A stretch of 64,000 bases of DNA from Antilocapra americana. Lineage: Eukaryota; Chordata; Mammalia; Artiodactyla; Antilocapridae. Shown one piece after another: positions 43,647 to 54,190 of the stretch; position 1 is the stretch's first letter, and the number at the start of each line of letters is the position of its first letter. The DNA lies in contig ML664161.1 in assembly GCA_007570785.1 (NCBI GenBank), positions 5,530,723 to 5,594,722 on the forward strand. Direction: 5' to 3'. A model generated the notes under the pieces. That model was not told the origin of the DNA and ran no database searches. It saw only the letters and a program-made list of their open reading frames with translations. Made by a program: the position numbers and the translations under genes.

Positions 43647-44600
43647 CCTATGAGTGACTGTCTTCTGCAGATGCATGGGTCAGCAGTGGCCTGCTGTGGG
43701 GACAGGGGCTCTGGCTGCAGCAGACCTGGAAGGCACAGCATGTGTCATAAGTTCTCTTGGAGGAGGTTGCCATTAGCCCCACCATTGAGCCGCTTAGCAG
43801 ACCCTCAAACTGGAGAACAATTATACCAAAGTTCTCACACTGTTGCAAATGTTCTAGCGCCCACAACAGATTTCCCATCCTGGGGACCTGGCAAAAGGAC
43901 TGAGAATCCCCAGAGAATTTGACTTTGAAGGCCAGTGGGATTTAATTACAGAAGTTCTACAGGAGTGGGGAAACAGACTCTTGGAGGGTACAAACAAAAC
44001 CTTGTGTGCACCAGGACCCAGGAGAAAGGAGCAGTGACCCAACAAGAGACTAAGCCAGACTTGCCTGGGAGTATCCAGGAGTCTCTGGTGGAGGCATGAG
44101 GCGACAGTCAGGAGCACTGAATTCAACAGTCCTGGGAGCCATGGCATGCTGCCATAAGTCCTTTTGAAGGAAGTCACCATTACCACCATTACCCCTGCCA
44201 TAGTTTGGCCTCAGGTCAAACTACAGAGAGGGAACAGCCCTTCCCACCAGCAGAAAATTGAACTAAAGATTTACTGAGCCTGGCCCTGCCCTAGAGCAAG
44301 ACCCAGACTCTCCCACAGCCAGTCCCTCCCATCAGGAAGTTTGCACAAGCCTCTTATCCTTATACATCAGGGAGCAGACAGAATGAAAACCACAATTACA
44401 GAAAACTAACCAAACTGATCACATGGATCGCAGCCTTGTCTAACTCAATGTAACTATGAACCATGCTGTGTAGGGCTGCCCAAGACAGATGGGTCATGGT
44501 TGAGATTTCTGACAAAACATGGTCCACTGGAGAAGGGAATGGTAAACTACTTCAGCATTCTTGCCTTGAGAACCCTGTGAACAGTATGAAAAGACAAAAG
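43647..44600 (+). mobile_element. BovB LINE, inverted 5' segment
   Basis: 'tgggtcagcagtggcctgct', 'ggaaacagactcttggaggg', 'ccttgtgtgcaccaggaccc', 'cctcttatccttatacatca', 'aaaccacaattacagaaaac' and 'tggtccactggagaagggaa' are the BovB 5' region in sense orientation. This part precedes the endonuclease domain, so no catalytic sequence is included. It ends exactly at the right 11-bp duplication. Confidence 0.85.
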
Positions 44601-44611
44601 GATAGATATAT
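44601..44611. repeat. Right target-site duplication of inverted BovB
   Basis: Exact second copy of 42645-42655. Confidence 0.78.
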
Positions 44612-44744
44612 GGGAGCTGACAAAGAAATTTATATAGATAGAAATATAGATATAGATCAGATATGTGAGGCTAGAAATAAATACACTAAAAAGTTAACAC
44701 ATGCTGTCCTAATAGTGGCTTTATAGGATATTTAATTTCCTTTT

Positions 44745-45129
44745 TGTCAGGGGCGTTTGTAATTTCCTCAGTTCTTTCTCACCAGAGCAAAGGTTTGATA
44801 TGGTGGACCAGTGTTACAGCTTGGTTACAGCTCAGTTTTATTTGGCCAAAAAAGGATAGCACACCCTCAAAATGTGAGGACGGGCCAACAACCCCAAAGA
44901 AGAGGCCTCAACCTTAATCCTCTTGGCTTCCTCATATACATTTGTCTCCTCCCCCACCTTGAGCCTGCCCTGTGCCAACTGGGCTGGCCAAAGAGCAGGT
45001 GTGTTTGTTTCACCTAAAGTTCTCACTGTGGTCCACGGATTTTCTTTTGTTCCATTTTCACAGGCTTTTCTCTTTGTCTTTTAGCTACTGCCATTTTGGA
45101 CTCCTTTTTCCTATTCTAATCACCTAACA
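44745..45129 (-). mobile_element. Solo ERV LTR, 385 bp
   Basis: On the minus strand it starts TGTTAGGTGATTAGAATAGG, continues with 'aggagtccaaaatggc', and ends in CA (complement of 44745-44749, CTGACA). AATAAA is present (complement of 44837-44842). TTTT flanks both sides (44741-44744, 45130-45133), consistent with a 4-bp duplication but weak because it is a homopolymer. The start is nearly the same as that of the LTR at 16783-17288, so both belong to one family; this copy is about 120 bp shorter. Confidence 0.8.
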
Positions 45130-45207
45130 TTTTCAAAAATTATTTTCTGTAATACCCACCTTGTCAACAATGGTCATTGTTACTTTTAGAATCATAAACA
45201 TATTTTT

Positions 45208-45420
45208 CAACTTCCCTGTAACTCAGACAGTAAAGAATCTGCCTGTAACACGGGAGACCTGGGTTCAGTCCTTGTGTCAGCATTATCCTCTGGAGAAAGG
45301 AATGGCAACCCACTCCAGTATTCTTGCCTGGAAAATCCCATTGACCAAGGACCTTGGCAGGCTATGGTCCATGCAGTCACAAAGAGTCGGATACAACTGA
45401 GTGACTAACACTACTACTAC
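45208..45420 (+). mobile_element. Bov-tA SINE with 13-bp target duplication
   Basis: 'caacttccctgtaactcaga' to 'gatacaactgagtgactaac', then a (CTA)n tail. TAAACATATTTTT flanks it at 45195-45207 and 45421-45433. Confidence 0.95.
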
Positions 45421-45433
45421 TAAACATATTTTT

Positions 45434-45888
45434 AAAAATTTATGCATGAATAAATGTAGGGGAAGAAAAAGTGTCTTTCTTTATCTTTTTGGGTTCTTCT
45501 GGCTGGTCTAAGAATTGAATTGATATGAGACAAATTAAAAAGAAAAAATAAAATTTAATTAGGTACATACAAGGAGTTCCACAAGAATATGAGGCCCAAA
45601 GACAAATTAGGCAATTAAGTCTCTATGCCATCTGAGGAAGGGAAAAGGAGGTAGGGGTTAGAGACTTCAGAGAGGATGAAGGCAATAGACATGGAGATGT
45701 AAAAGCAAGTATTTGCTTCAAAATGTTGGCTGGACCATGCAGAGGCAATAGGATACAGAATGGTCTTTGGTCTCCAGGCTCTGCTGACTTATCCCAACCA
45801 CCCAAGCCCATATTTCTTTTTGTAGGTATCTCTGGTGATGACACTTTTCCTGGAACAGGAACTTCATTTAAATTATTTTAAGATTTAA
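45434..45888. other. Unassigned stretch, possibly LTR-like
   Basis: 45470-45850 ('ttgatatgagacaaattaaa', 'aggagttccacaagaatatg', 'gaggcccaaagacaaattag') gives the impression of an old antisense LTR with AATAAA-like words, but no termini were seen. Confidence 0.3.
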
Positions 45889-46206
45889 GTTTCTTCAGTC
45901 TTTTCTGATTCTTTGTAACCCTATAGACTGTAGCCCACCAGTCCAAGGATTCTTCCTGGGATTCTCCAGGCAAGAATACTAGAGTGGTTGCTGTGCCCTC
46001 CTCCAGGGCATCTTCCTGACCCAGGGATTAAACCAAGATCTCCTGCATTGCAGGTGAATTTTTTACCAGCTGAGCCACAAGGGAAGCCAATGGATGCTAG
46101 AGTGGGTAGCATACCCATTCTCCAGGGGCTCTTCCCAACCCAGGAATCAAGCCAGTGTCTCCTGCATTGCAGGTGGATTCTTTACCAACTGAGCTACCAG
46201 GGAAGT
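45889..46206 (-). mobile_element. Bov-A2 SINE (two monomers)
   Basis: First monomer ends 'gagccacaagggaagcc' near 46088. A second one follows with 'ctagagtgggtagcataccc', 'tctccaggggctcttcccaa' and 'aactgagctaccagggaag'. This is the complete dimeric form, diverged. Confidence 0.93.
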
Positions 46207-46332
46207 TCAGTGCTGGCTAATACACAACGACATATGCATTAGATGAATTTCAGGTTATACAACTTTTGGGCTGTACCAAAAGCCTACATTATTCATATCT
46301 CTCCTTTTATTATCAAAATGCACATATGTATG
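46207..46332. other. Short unassigned spacer
   Basis: Nothing recognised. Confidence 0.3.
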
Positions 46333-46546
46333 GGGCTTCCCTGGTGGCTCAAGCAGTAAAGAAGCTGCCAGCAATTCAGGAGACCCATGTTCTATACTTG
46401 GATCAGGAAGATCCCCTGGAGAAGGGAATGGAAACCCACTCTAGTATTTTTGCCTGGAGTATCCCTTGGACAGAGGAGCCTGGATAGCTACAGCCTAAGG
46501 GGTCACAAGGAGTTGGACAGGACCCAGTGACTAACACTTTTACTTT
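46333..46546 (+). mobile_element. Bov-tA SINE
   Basis: 'gggcttccctggtggctcaa' to 'gacaggacccagtgactaac'. Confidence 0.94.
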
Positions 46547-46772
46547 TCATAGAGACCACTTAAAGGTATAAGATAGTAAATAACCTCTAGACAACTTCTC
46601 ATGAGTAGTTTCTTTAGATTTTATCCTGGAATCCAGCCATTAATGTTGGTTTTCTTCATCTTATTCTCTTATTGACTGACATAGTTTTGTCAGCTACAAA
46701 TTGGCACTTGACATTAACACTTGCCATCTACCTCGACAAAGGATTAAATTATGTGTTGCTGCAGCTGCTGAC
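46547..46772. other. Unassigned spacer
   Basis: Nothing recognised. Confidence 0.3.
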
Positions 46773-47080
46773 TTTCAGCATCCCCTGAAAGGAGTTCAGG
46801 GTTGAGTGTAGAAATGCGGCACTCTGTGCTCTGAGAAAATCTGGCAAAACAGCTCTTCAGAAAGTTAGGTATCTTCAGGAGCCAATTTTATGAGCCCAAT
46901 TATTGCATCTTCTCATATCTAGAAAAGCACTAAAATCCTGAGGAGATGCAAGAATTGGGCTTATAAAATTGCTCTTAAAGATACCTAACTTTCTCAAGAG
47001 CTGTTATGCCAGTTTTTCTCAGAGCACAGAGTGCCTCATTCCTACTCTCAACCCTGAACTCCCTTCAGGGGATGTTGAAA
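46773..47080. repeat. Long imperfect palindrome: arms of about 142 bp, 23-bp spacer
   Basis: Left arm 46773-46915 begins 'tttcagcatcccctgaaagg' and ends 'ttgcatcttctca'. Right arm 46939-47080 is its reverse complement with about 14 differences, roughly 90% identity by hand alignment. The spacer is 46916-46938. It could be a MITE with long terminal repeats or an inverted duplication of an LTR-like piece. I recognise no family and see no obvious target duplication. Confidence 0.88.
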
Positions 47081-48248
47081 AATCCTTCATGGTGACACCT
47101 GTTTCTTGTGACTAGTAGTAACCCTCATGAGATGAGCAGAAAACTTCACAAAAAAAATATATGTGCTCGATTGCATGTACTCTTCTTTCATCAAAATTAC
47201 ATATATACTGACCTTTTCCCCTACCTCTTTGGGGCAGTTTCTCAGAGCTATCTGAAATGCTGTCTTCTGGGCTAGAGTCCTCATTTTGGTCCCAGTAAAA
47301 ATTAACTCACAACTCTTGTGCTGTGCATTTTTTTAAGTTGTCAGTTTAAAAGAGTAAGTAACTTTTAGAATGAATACTACCAACAACATCTGAAAGAGAA
47401 CCATCCAAGAATTTATCAACCTGAGTTGTCTGTGTCTTTCATATTATGGATGAGGAAAGAGTAGAGGAGGAGGGAAGTGAATTAACCCTCTCTGCTGTTC
47501 CTTACCATTTCAGAAAATGAGTATAGAAAATAACTCATTATCTCCATCCCTTAGGGATATTGTCAGGGTTTTTAACAAAGTCTTCTAAGAGGTTTGTATA
47601 AGATGCTAATGAGCATGCTAAACTCTATTCACTGTATTGCAAACTAATTTGCTTCTCCCTTCCTGTGTTTAGAAATGTTTTTAAGACCAGTTTCTACCTT
47701 ACTCCAGTATTTGCCCATGTTAATTAAAAAATAATTATGTTTAAGGTATTGAACATTGTAAGTTTGGTATGAAAGAGTAAACAGATAGCTTTTTAATATT
47801 CAAGTTTCTTGTAATCAAAAGAAAAGCTTTCAAAAATTGATAATAGAAAGATTCAGCATATTACTTTTGAGATGACATTCTGATGATATGTGATTTAAAT
47901 TAGAAAGATGCGCATTCACTTTCTGTGAAGATATTCATGAGACTATTAGACATACATTTTGATGTAATAATATTTAAAAGTAATCTAAGGTATTTTTCAG
48001 GGCTCAAAATATATTACTGAATAATTAAATCTGTCAAGCCCTATTATTAGATTTTTAATAAAGGAAAGAAAATGACACTAAATATTAAAATTTACTTTCA
48101 AATAATATATTTTTAAAATAAATCTTTAATATCCTTATTATATAATTGTTATACTTTTACCAAATGTTATTACTTCTATTTCAAGAATTTTTTGAGGGGA
48201 ATCTTCAATGTATTATGTTCAGAGTTGATTACAATTATAGTTAAACTT

Positions 48249-48296
48249 TTATAGTGGATGATTCACATAAAGTTATAGTGGATGATTCACATAAAG
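48249..48296. repeat. Perfect 24-bp tandem duplication
   Basis: The unit TTATAGTGGATGATTCACAT plus AAAG occurs at 48249-48272 and identically at 48273-48296. Confidence 0.95.
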
Positions 48297-48519
48297 CACT
48301 TAGATATTTTTTAGTAAGTCGAAATAATGGCAATTCCAATAAGGAAGAAAGTATAATCCTTTCTCCTTGGAATGTAAATTAATAACTAAAAATGGAGAAA
48401 ACATACATATATTTCCCTTATATGGCTTTAAAATCAGTTTAAAAAATTATATCTCTAGTTAAAAGTGAATTTACAGCTCATAATTTTTTTGGATTTATTC
48501 TTCTTCAAAAAAGTTTTTT

Positions 48520-48563
48520 CTTAGGGAAGTCTTTTTTTTTTTTTTTTTTCTTAGGGAAGTCTT
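48520..48563. repeat. 30-bp-spaced duplication around a poly-T tract
   Basis: CTTAGGGAAGTCTT occurs at 48520-48533 and 48550-48563, separated by an uninterrupted T tract. Replication slippage at the T run is the simplest origin. Confidence 0.9.
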
Positions 48564-49309
48564 GATAAACTACTTTTTAAGTTTCTTGATAGTGAGGAAT
48601 AAGTGTTTATACTTTGTATCTTCCATAAAATTTCATACAGTATGATTACTCTCAATTATCTTTTTATTGATTCATTTAACCAGAAATTTATCTGCCATTA
48701 TTGTTTCCAAAAATGTATTTCAAAATAAAATCTACAGTTTGGAGTGTTTCTTAACAATGTCTGTTGAAAATAATTTTTTTCTAGATGGTGTTTTATGTAT
48801 TTCTTCATTAAAAATTTGTCCTTCTACGGCTGTGTTTTATCATTTTCAGTTATAATACTGACAGTTGTCCAGGATCCTAAACACAGACTTCCACCAATGA
48901 TGACTGTGGCACTTATTTTCAAGTATCAATAATTTTATTTGCATTTAATAGCAAAAACGTCTAGTCCTTATTGTCTAATCCTAATCTAGATGATAGACAA
49001 TCTAGTTCTAATCCTATAGGACTAGTCCTATAAACAGATTAGTCTTTAGTCTCTTTATTATAAACATATTTTGCTTTCACCTTGTGAGAGCCATACTCAC
49101 AGAGGAAATCCAATAATTTTTCCCCAAAGATTCCTTCTCAAAAATTAATGATAAAATGTTACATGTTCAGAAATAGGATAAAAATTATTTCCAACATTCA
49201 GATTTTAACATATCTTTGAAATTTTTCTTCTAGTGAATTGTTTTGTTCCAAATTTGATTTCTTGCCTGATTTTTAACCAAACTATCATGAGATAGGCCCC
49301 CAGGAAGTA

Positions 49310-49795
49310 GACTCTGAGATGGAGATTAATGTGCATGAATTTTATTAGATGCTACACTAAAGATTAACAAATATGGAAAGCAAGGAAGCTAACAGGAAGG
49401 GGCAGAAAGAAGAAAATGGTATGTTATGTGATGCAGTCACACAAAAATTTTAGTGGAATTCATGGGAAGTTCTGAAATTAGGATGAACCTTCAGAATTGT
49501 GCTGACTCCAAGGCCTGGGTTTTCTCTCTGCAAGCACCAGTCATTGGATTTAGGCTGCCCCCACAAAGAGATGTACTCATGGATAAAGAGGCTATCTTCA
49601 TTAGAGGAAGTTCCTTAAGAGGGGTGGCAGCTGAAGGCTAGATATTGGCAGCACTCCTGGCCACTAATGTGTAAGTCCTTCACTCATAAAGGGTGATCTG
49701 GGTGGCTTATCCTAGCATCCAATACACTAGTCACCATCACAAGTGGAGTTGGACACGTTCACTGCATATCCATCAATCTGTTTTGAGCTGAGGCA
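49310..49795. repeat. Possible old LTR-like repeat, family unassigned
   Basis: 'gagatggagattaatgtgca' followed by 'gaattttattagatgc' resembles antisense LTR sequence with AATAAA on the minus strand. The rest cannot be assigned and the ends are unknown. Confidence 0.3.
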
Positions 49796-49816
49796 CTCTC
49801 ACAACCCTAGCACAAG
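49796..49816. repeat. Left target-site duplication (21 bp) of plus-strand BovB
   Basis: Begins CTCTCACAACCCT and ends GCACAAG. It matches 51108-51128 at 20 of 21 bases. Confidence 0.83.
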
Positions 49817-51107
49817 AAATCAGACCACCTGACCTGCCTCTAGAGAAATCTATCTGCAGGTCAGGAAGCAACAGTTAGAATTGGACATGGGAAAACAATT
49901 CCGTTCAGTTCAGTCGCTCAGTCATGTCCAACTCTTTGTGACCCCATGAATTGCAGCATGCCAGGCCTCCCTGTCCATCACCAACTCCCAGAGTCTACAC
50001 AAACCCATGTTTATCAAGTCGGTGATGCTATCCAGCCATCTTATCTTCTGTCGTCCCCTTCTCCTCCTACCCTCAATCTTTCCCAGCATCAGGGTCTTTT
50101 CCAATGAGTCAACTCTTCACATGAGGTGGCTAATTATTGGCCACTATATGGACTGGTTGGATCTTATTGCAGTCCAAGGGAATCTCAAGAGACTGGTCCC
50201 AAATCAGGAAAGGAGTATGTCAAGGCTGTACATTGTCACCCTGCTTATTTAACTTATATACAGACTACATCATGAGAAATGCTGAACTGGATGACACATA
50301 AGCTGGAATCAAGATTGCCAGGAGAAATATCAATAACCTCAGATATGCAGATAACATCATCCATATGGCACAAAGTGAGGAAGAACTAAAGAGCCTCTTG
50401 ATGAAAGTGAAGGAGGAGAGTGAAAAGTTGACTTAAAACTCAACATTCAGAAAACTAAGATCATGGCATCCAGTCCCATCACTTCATGGCAAATAGATGG
50501 GGAAACAGTGGCTTACTTTATTTTGGGGGGTTCTAAAATCACTGCAGATGGTGACTGAAGCCATGAAATTAAAAGACACTTGCTCCTTGGAAGAAAAGGT
50601 ATGACCAACCTAGACAGCACATTAAAAAGCAGAGACATTACTCTGCCAACAAAGATATGTCTAGTCAAGGCTATAGTTTTCCCAGTGGTAATGTATGGTT
50701 GTGAGAGTTGGACTGTAAAGAAAGCTGAGCACAGAAGAATTGATGCTTTTGAACTATGGTATTGGAGAAGACTCTTGAGAGTCCCTTGGACAGCAAGGAG
50801 ATCCAACCAGTCCATCCTAAAGGAAATCAGTCCTGAATATTCATTGGAAGGACTGATGCTGAAGCTGAAACTCCAATACTTTGGCCACCTGATGCGAAGA
50901 ACTGACTCATTTGAAACAACCCTTATTCTGGGAAGGATTGAAGGCAGGAGAAGCGGATGACAGAGGATGAGATGGTTGGATGGCATCACCGATACAATGG
51001 ACATGAGTTTGAGTAAACTCTGGGAGTTGGTGATGGACAGGGAGGCCTGGCGTGCTGCAGTCTATGGGGTCGCAAAGAGGAAGACATGACTGAGTGACTG
51101 AACTGGG
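49817..51107 (+). mobile_element. BovB LINE 3' part, sense, split by a nested BovB
   Basis: Starts 'gaccacctgacctgcctcta' and 'atctgcaggtcaggaagcaa', is interrupted at 49901-50190, and resumes at 'gactggtcccaaatcaggaa'. Reverse-transcriptase blocks follow: 'ggagtatgtcaaggctgtac' (the Q-G block region) and 'ctcagatatgcagataacat' (YADN in place of the YADD block). Frame 50580-50960 encodes [20 protein letters not shown] and [20 protein letters not shown]. Stops at several points, for example 'gatgactgaagcc' near 50550, show it is dead. The 3' end is 'gactgagtgactgaactgg'. Confidence 0.93.
49901..50190 (-). mobile_element. BovB LINE 3' end nested in a BovB of opposite orientation
   Basis: 'cgttcagttcagtcgctcag' to 'ccaagggaatctcaagag' is an antisense BovB terminus. 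About 70 bases are missing between 'aggtggctaattattgg' and 'tatggactggttgg'. The host BovB sequence continues on both sides ('ggacatgggaaaacaa' before, 'gactggtccc' after). Confidence 0.92.
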
Positions 51108-51128
51108 CTCTCACAACCCTGGCACAAG
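51108..51128. repeat. Right target-site duplication (21 bp) of plus-strand BovB
   Basis: Matches 49796-49816 with one A/G difference. Confidence 0.83.
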
Positions 51129-52394
51129 TCATCACTGAGCAGATGCCGCTTTCTTTTCCCACCTCTTTGCTTCCCTGACATTTTAGCATTCTTTGCATAT
51201 TTAAAAGACCAATCAGTGATGTGCTTTGTTTTCTCAGCTTTTGTGTATTAAAAATAAGCATGAAACTGCAGATAGATTTAACTGACAATGAGTCTATTTT
51301 ATTGTTCTCTACATGTAGTTCCCCTCAACGTATTTGGTAGATTTTAATATAGTGTCTCTTTTGACCTTGTTTAATTTGAATGGACACTTTTAATTAGAGC
51401 TGGCAAATTTTCTAAATGTGCCATATGGTTTGCATAAAAGATTAAGAATAGAAGGAAGGGTAATTATTATCTGTGGAATAGCTAAAAGAATGTTCCACGC
51501 CAACTATCAAATGTGATTCAAATGTAAAAGACAAACTGAAAGAACAGTAATCGGTTTTGAATTATATGTAATGGTTCTTTGCTGGTCTTTATATTTTCTA
51601 TAGAATTTGTAGGTAAAACCTTCACACAATAGTAGATAGACACCCCCTAGAATCTCATGTCCCTTATAGTGATCAGCTGTGATTTATTTCTGTCGTGCAT
51701 TTGTAGCAGTTATGTGTGAATACATTACACCTTGAACAAAGAGCACTTGTTCTAAAATTATATCAAAAGTTTGAAAAATCTTAAATGTGGCATAAATATT
51801 GATGCTCATAAATATCTGATTCTGTAAATCAGATTTTGAAATGTGTGGTATAGGCTTGTTAAGTGAGCCATCTTAAGTTACTGAGGAAGTTTAAAGAAAC
51901 CCTAGGCAAGGTTTAGTGATAGTGATGATATTAAATATAGAATATGTAATGCATTCACTCTCTGATAGAGATTAGTAGCCAGGTGCCATTGGTGATTTCA
52001 GCTATCAGTGGAGACAAAATGCATATAATTTTTAAAATATGGGAGTGATTCATTCTGATTATAATATGTATAAATAAAAAAGAGAAAGTGCAGTTCTGTT
52101 TGGTAACTCTTTGTGCTTGCTTTTCTCTTTAGATGACACCACTATATCACTGGAATGAGTGCTATGTGCATCCTTAGTGGTCTTCTAAGCATTGAAAAAA
52201 CATACATTTATATGCATCTGCATGAAAACATCTATGTATATTCATATATTATAAACATTTGCATAAATATATATATGTATATGTAACACCTTCATATCAT
52301 GTATATGTAACACCTTCATATTGTTCAGGAACTTTATCTCTCTCCTCTTTCTCTTACTTAACTTTATTCCATCAACATATTCTCATGATGGCCC
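51129..52394. other. AT-rich stretch without recognised gene
   Basis: Contains the tandem duplication at 52275-52322. Nothing else recognised. Confidence 0.35.
52275..52322. repeat. 24-bp tandem duplication
   Basis: ATGTATATGTAACACCTTCA plus TAT at 52275-52297 and again at 52299-52321, separated by one C, so the repeat period is 24. Confidence 0.93.
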
Positions 52395-52785
52395 ATTTAT
52401 TTTTTAAATTTATTTCTGGTTGGAGAATAATTGCTTTACAATATTTTGTTGGTTTCTTCTGTAGAACCATGTGGATCAGATAAAAGTATACCTGTATGTC
52501 TTCTCTCTTGAGCCTCTTTCCCACCCTGCCCATCGCACCCATCTAGGTCATCACAGAGCACAGAGCTGAGCTCTCAGGGTTATACAGCAGCTTCCCACTA
52601 GCTGTCTGTTTTACACACGGCACTGATATACATCAGTGCTGCTCTCTGTTTGCCCCACCCTTTCCTTACCCCTGTAGTGGCCACAAATCTGTTCTCTGTG
52701 ACTGTATCTTTATTCCCATTTAAATATAACTTTTGATTTTTTAAAAATTGTTGCATAGTATTCCATAGGGCTGCTTTAGCAGTTT
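52395..52785 (-). mobile_element. Artiodactyl L1 3' UTR fragment
   Basis: Antisense order: 'ataattgctttacaatattt', 'ttggtttcttctgtagaacc', 'atctaggtcatcacagagca', 'cagcttcccactagctgtct', 'ccacaaatctgttctctgtg' and 'gcatagtattccata'. Same UTR family as 21970-22440, but not inverted. Confidence 0.83.
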
Positions 52786-54049
52786 TACTTAACCTGTTTA
52801 AAGCATGGAGATAACTATTTGTTGAAGCTATTTTTATTTATTACAGTTAGTTTATTTTATTAAATAGGTGGATAATTTTATTTCCTTCTAAGATCAGAGC
52901 AATATACTTTTCTCCATTTTTGATGGTTAAATTTTGCAAAACTTTAAATATTGCATTGTTATTTAGATATTAATACTAATTATAAAATAGAACTATTATA
53001 TTTTAGAAATGCTTTTAAATCTTTCTTTTTCATATATTTTTTTTCTCTGGAGTAACCTCTTCTGTGCTTTTCTTTTTTTCTGAGGCTGTAAGTTCCTCTC
53101 TGACATTGTGTAATGTGTAATAATAAATGCCAGGTTTTTCAAAAATAGGTGCCATCTTAAAAATTAAAGCCTCGCTTTAAATAAAGTTTGTATTTGGGGT
53201 TAAACTTCCCAGTTTTGAGACATACATTATAAAAACCTGACCTACTGGAGCACATTCTTCCAATTTCTAATCAATGTCCATTCAACCAGAGCAATAACTG
53301 CTTCATAAGCTAAATTAGAGTGCCTTCTTACCGCTGATAATTCTTGGTGCAGCCTCTTGAGCATCAAGTGCGAATTTCAAGAGAATCCATCCCTAAACAA
53401 ATTCAGCCTTATCAGCCTGAATCCAGACAGCTTTTGCTTCCCTTTGAATGTAACTAGCCTTTACTTTCCCATCTCTTTCATTTGTGCTGCCTTTGTAAAT
53501 CCACAAAACCATGTTCAGAACACTGGGGGAAGAAAGAGCATAGGGGCCAGAACACATGTTTTCTTTACTAATGTACTTCAGCCCCTACAGGTTTCTCTTC
53601 CTTGTTCAATTCTCAGTGAGAACCTCATCTATGTCTTTTGCCCACAGTCAGAAAGTCTTAAACGATAAACCTGGAAATGTATTTTCTTGTACTGTCACAC
53701 CAGGTGCTAATAGAGTTCTCCCTTTTAAAATCAGATCCACTCTCTAAAATGAATGACTTAAATCCAAGTCCATACTGTGATATTTATTGGAATATTCCTA
53801 ACATTATCAACTGTATTATTGGCATTGGTAACTCTTTTGGATTGAAGATATGTCTCTTGATAAACAAGTTGTTTTATTAGATCTCTTTTATGTTAAACAA
53901 GATATCTTTTTTCAAGGTGAGTATGTTTGTTTATATTCATGTATATTATCATTAATTTATTAATAAATCTCTCTTATGCTATCTATTATACCCAAGATAT
54001 TATACTAAGGGCTAAGGGTCATTTATTTTAAACCACATAAGAATAGTTG
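52786..54049. other. Unassigned AT-rich stretch
   Basis: A 103-codon plus-strand frame at 53357-53668 overlaps a second frame (53556-53747). Neither has a recognised domain nor convincing splice borders. Confidence 0.35.
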
Positions 54050-54190
54050 TAGGCAGCATAGTATGAAGGAGAAAGAACACTGGATTCAGCATCAGATACT
54101 GTGGGTTTGAATCCTGGCTTTGATATTTAAATATCAGTGCTGTCAGATTTGGGCCAAAGTACTTAACCTACAATTTTTGGATGTGATAGC
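54050..54190 (+). repeat. MIR SINE
   Basis: 'ggcagcatagtatgaaggag', 'aacactggattcagcatcag', 'gtgggtttgaatcctggctt' and 'caaagtacttaacctacaat' match the tRNA-derived head and core of MIR. Confidence 0.83.

Larger units (their letters stand above)
47081..49309. other. 2.2 kb AT-rich stretch without recognised gene
   Basis: Contains the 24-bp tandem duplication at 48249-48296 and the poly-T duplication at 48520-48563. 48955-49050 is built from short overlapping words (ctaatc, ctatag, gactagtc). No coding exon seen. Confidence 0.4.

Noticed and set aside
50513..51004. 163-codon minus-strand open frame
   Set aside because: Antisense of the plus-strand BovB at 49817-51107.
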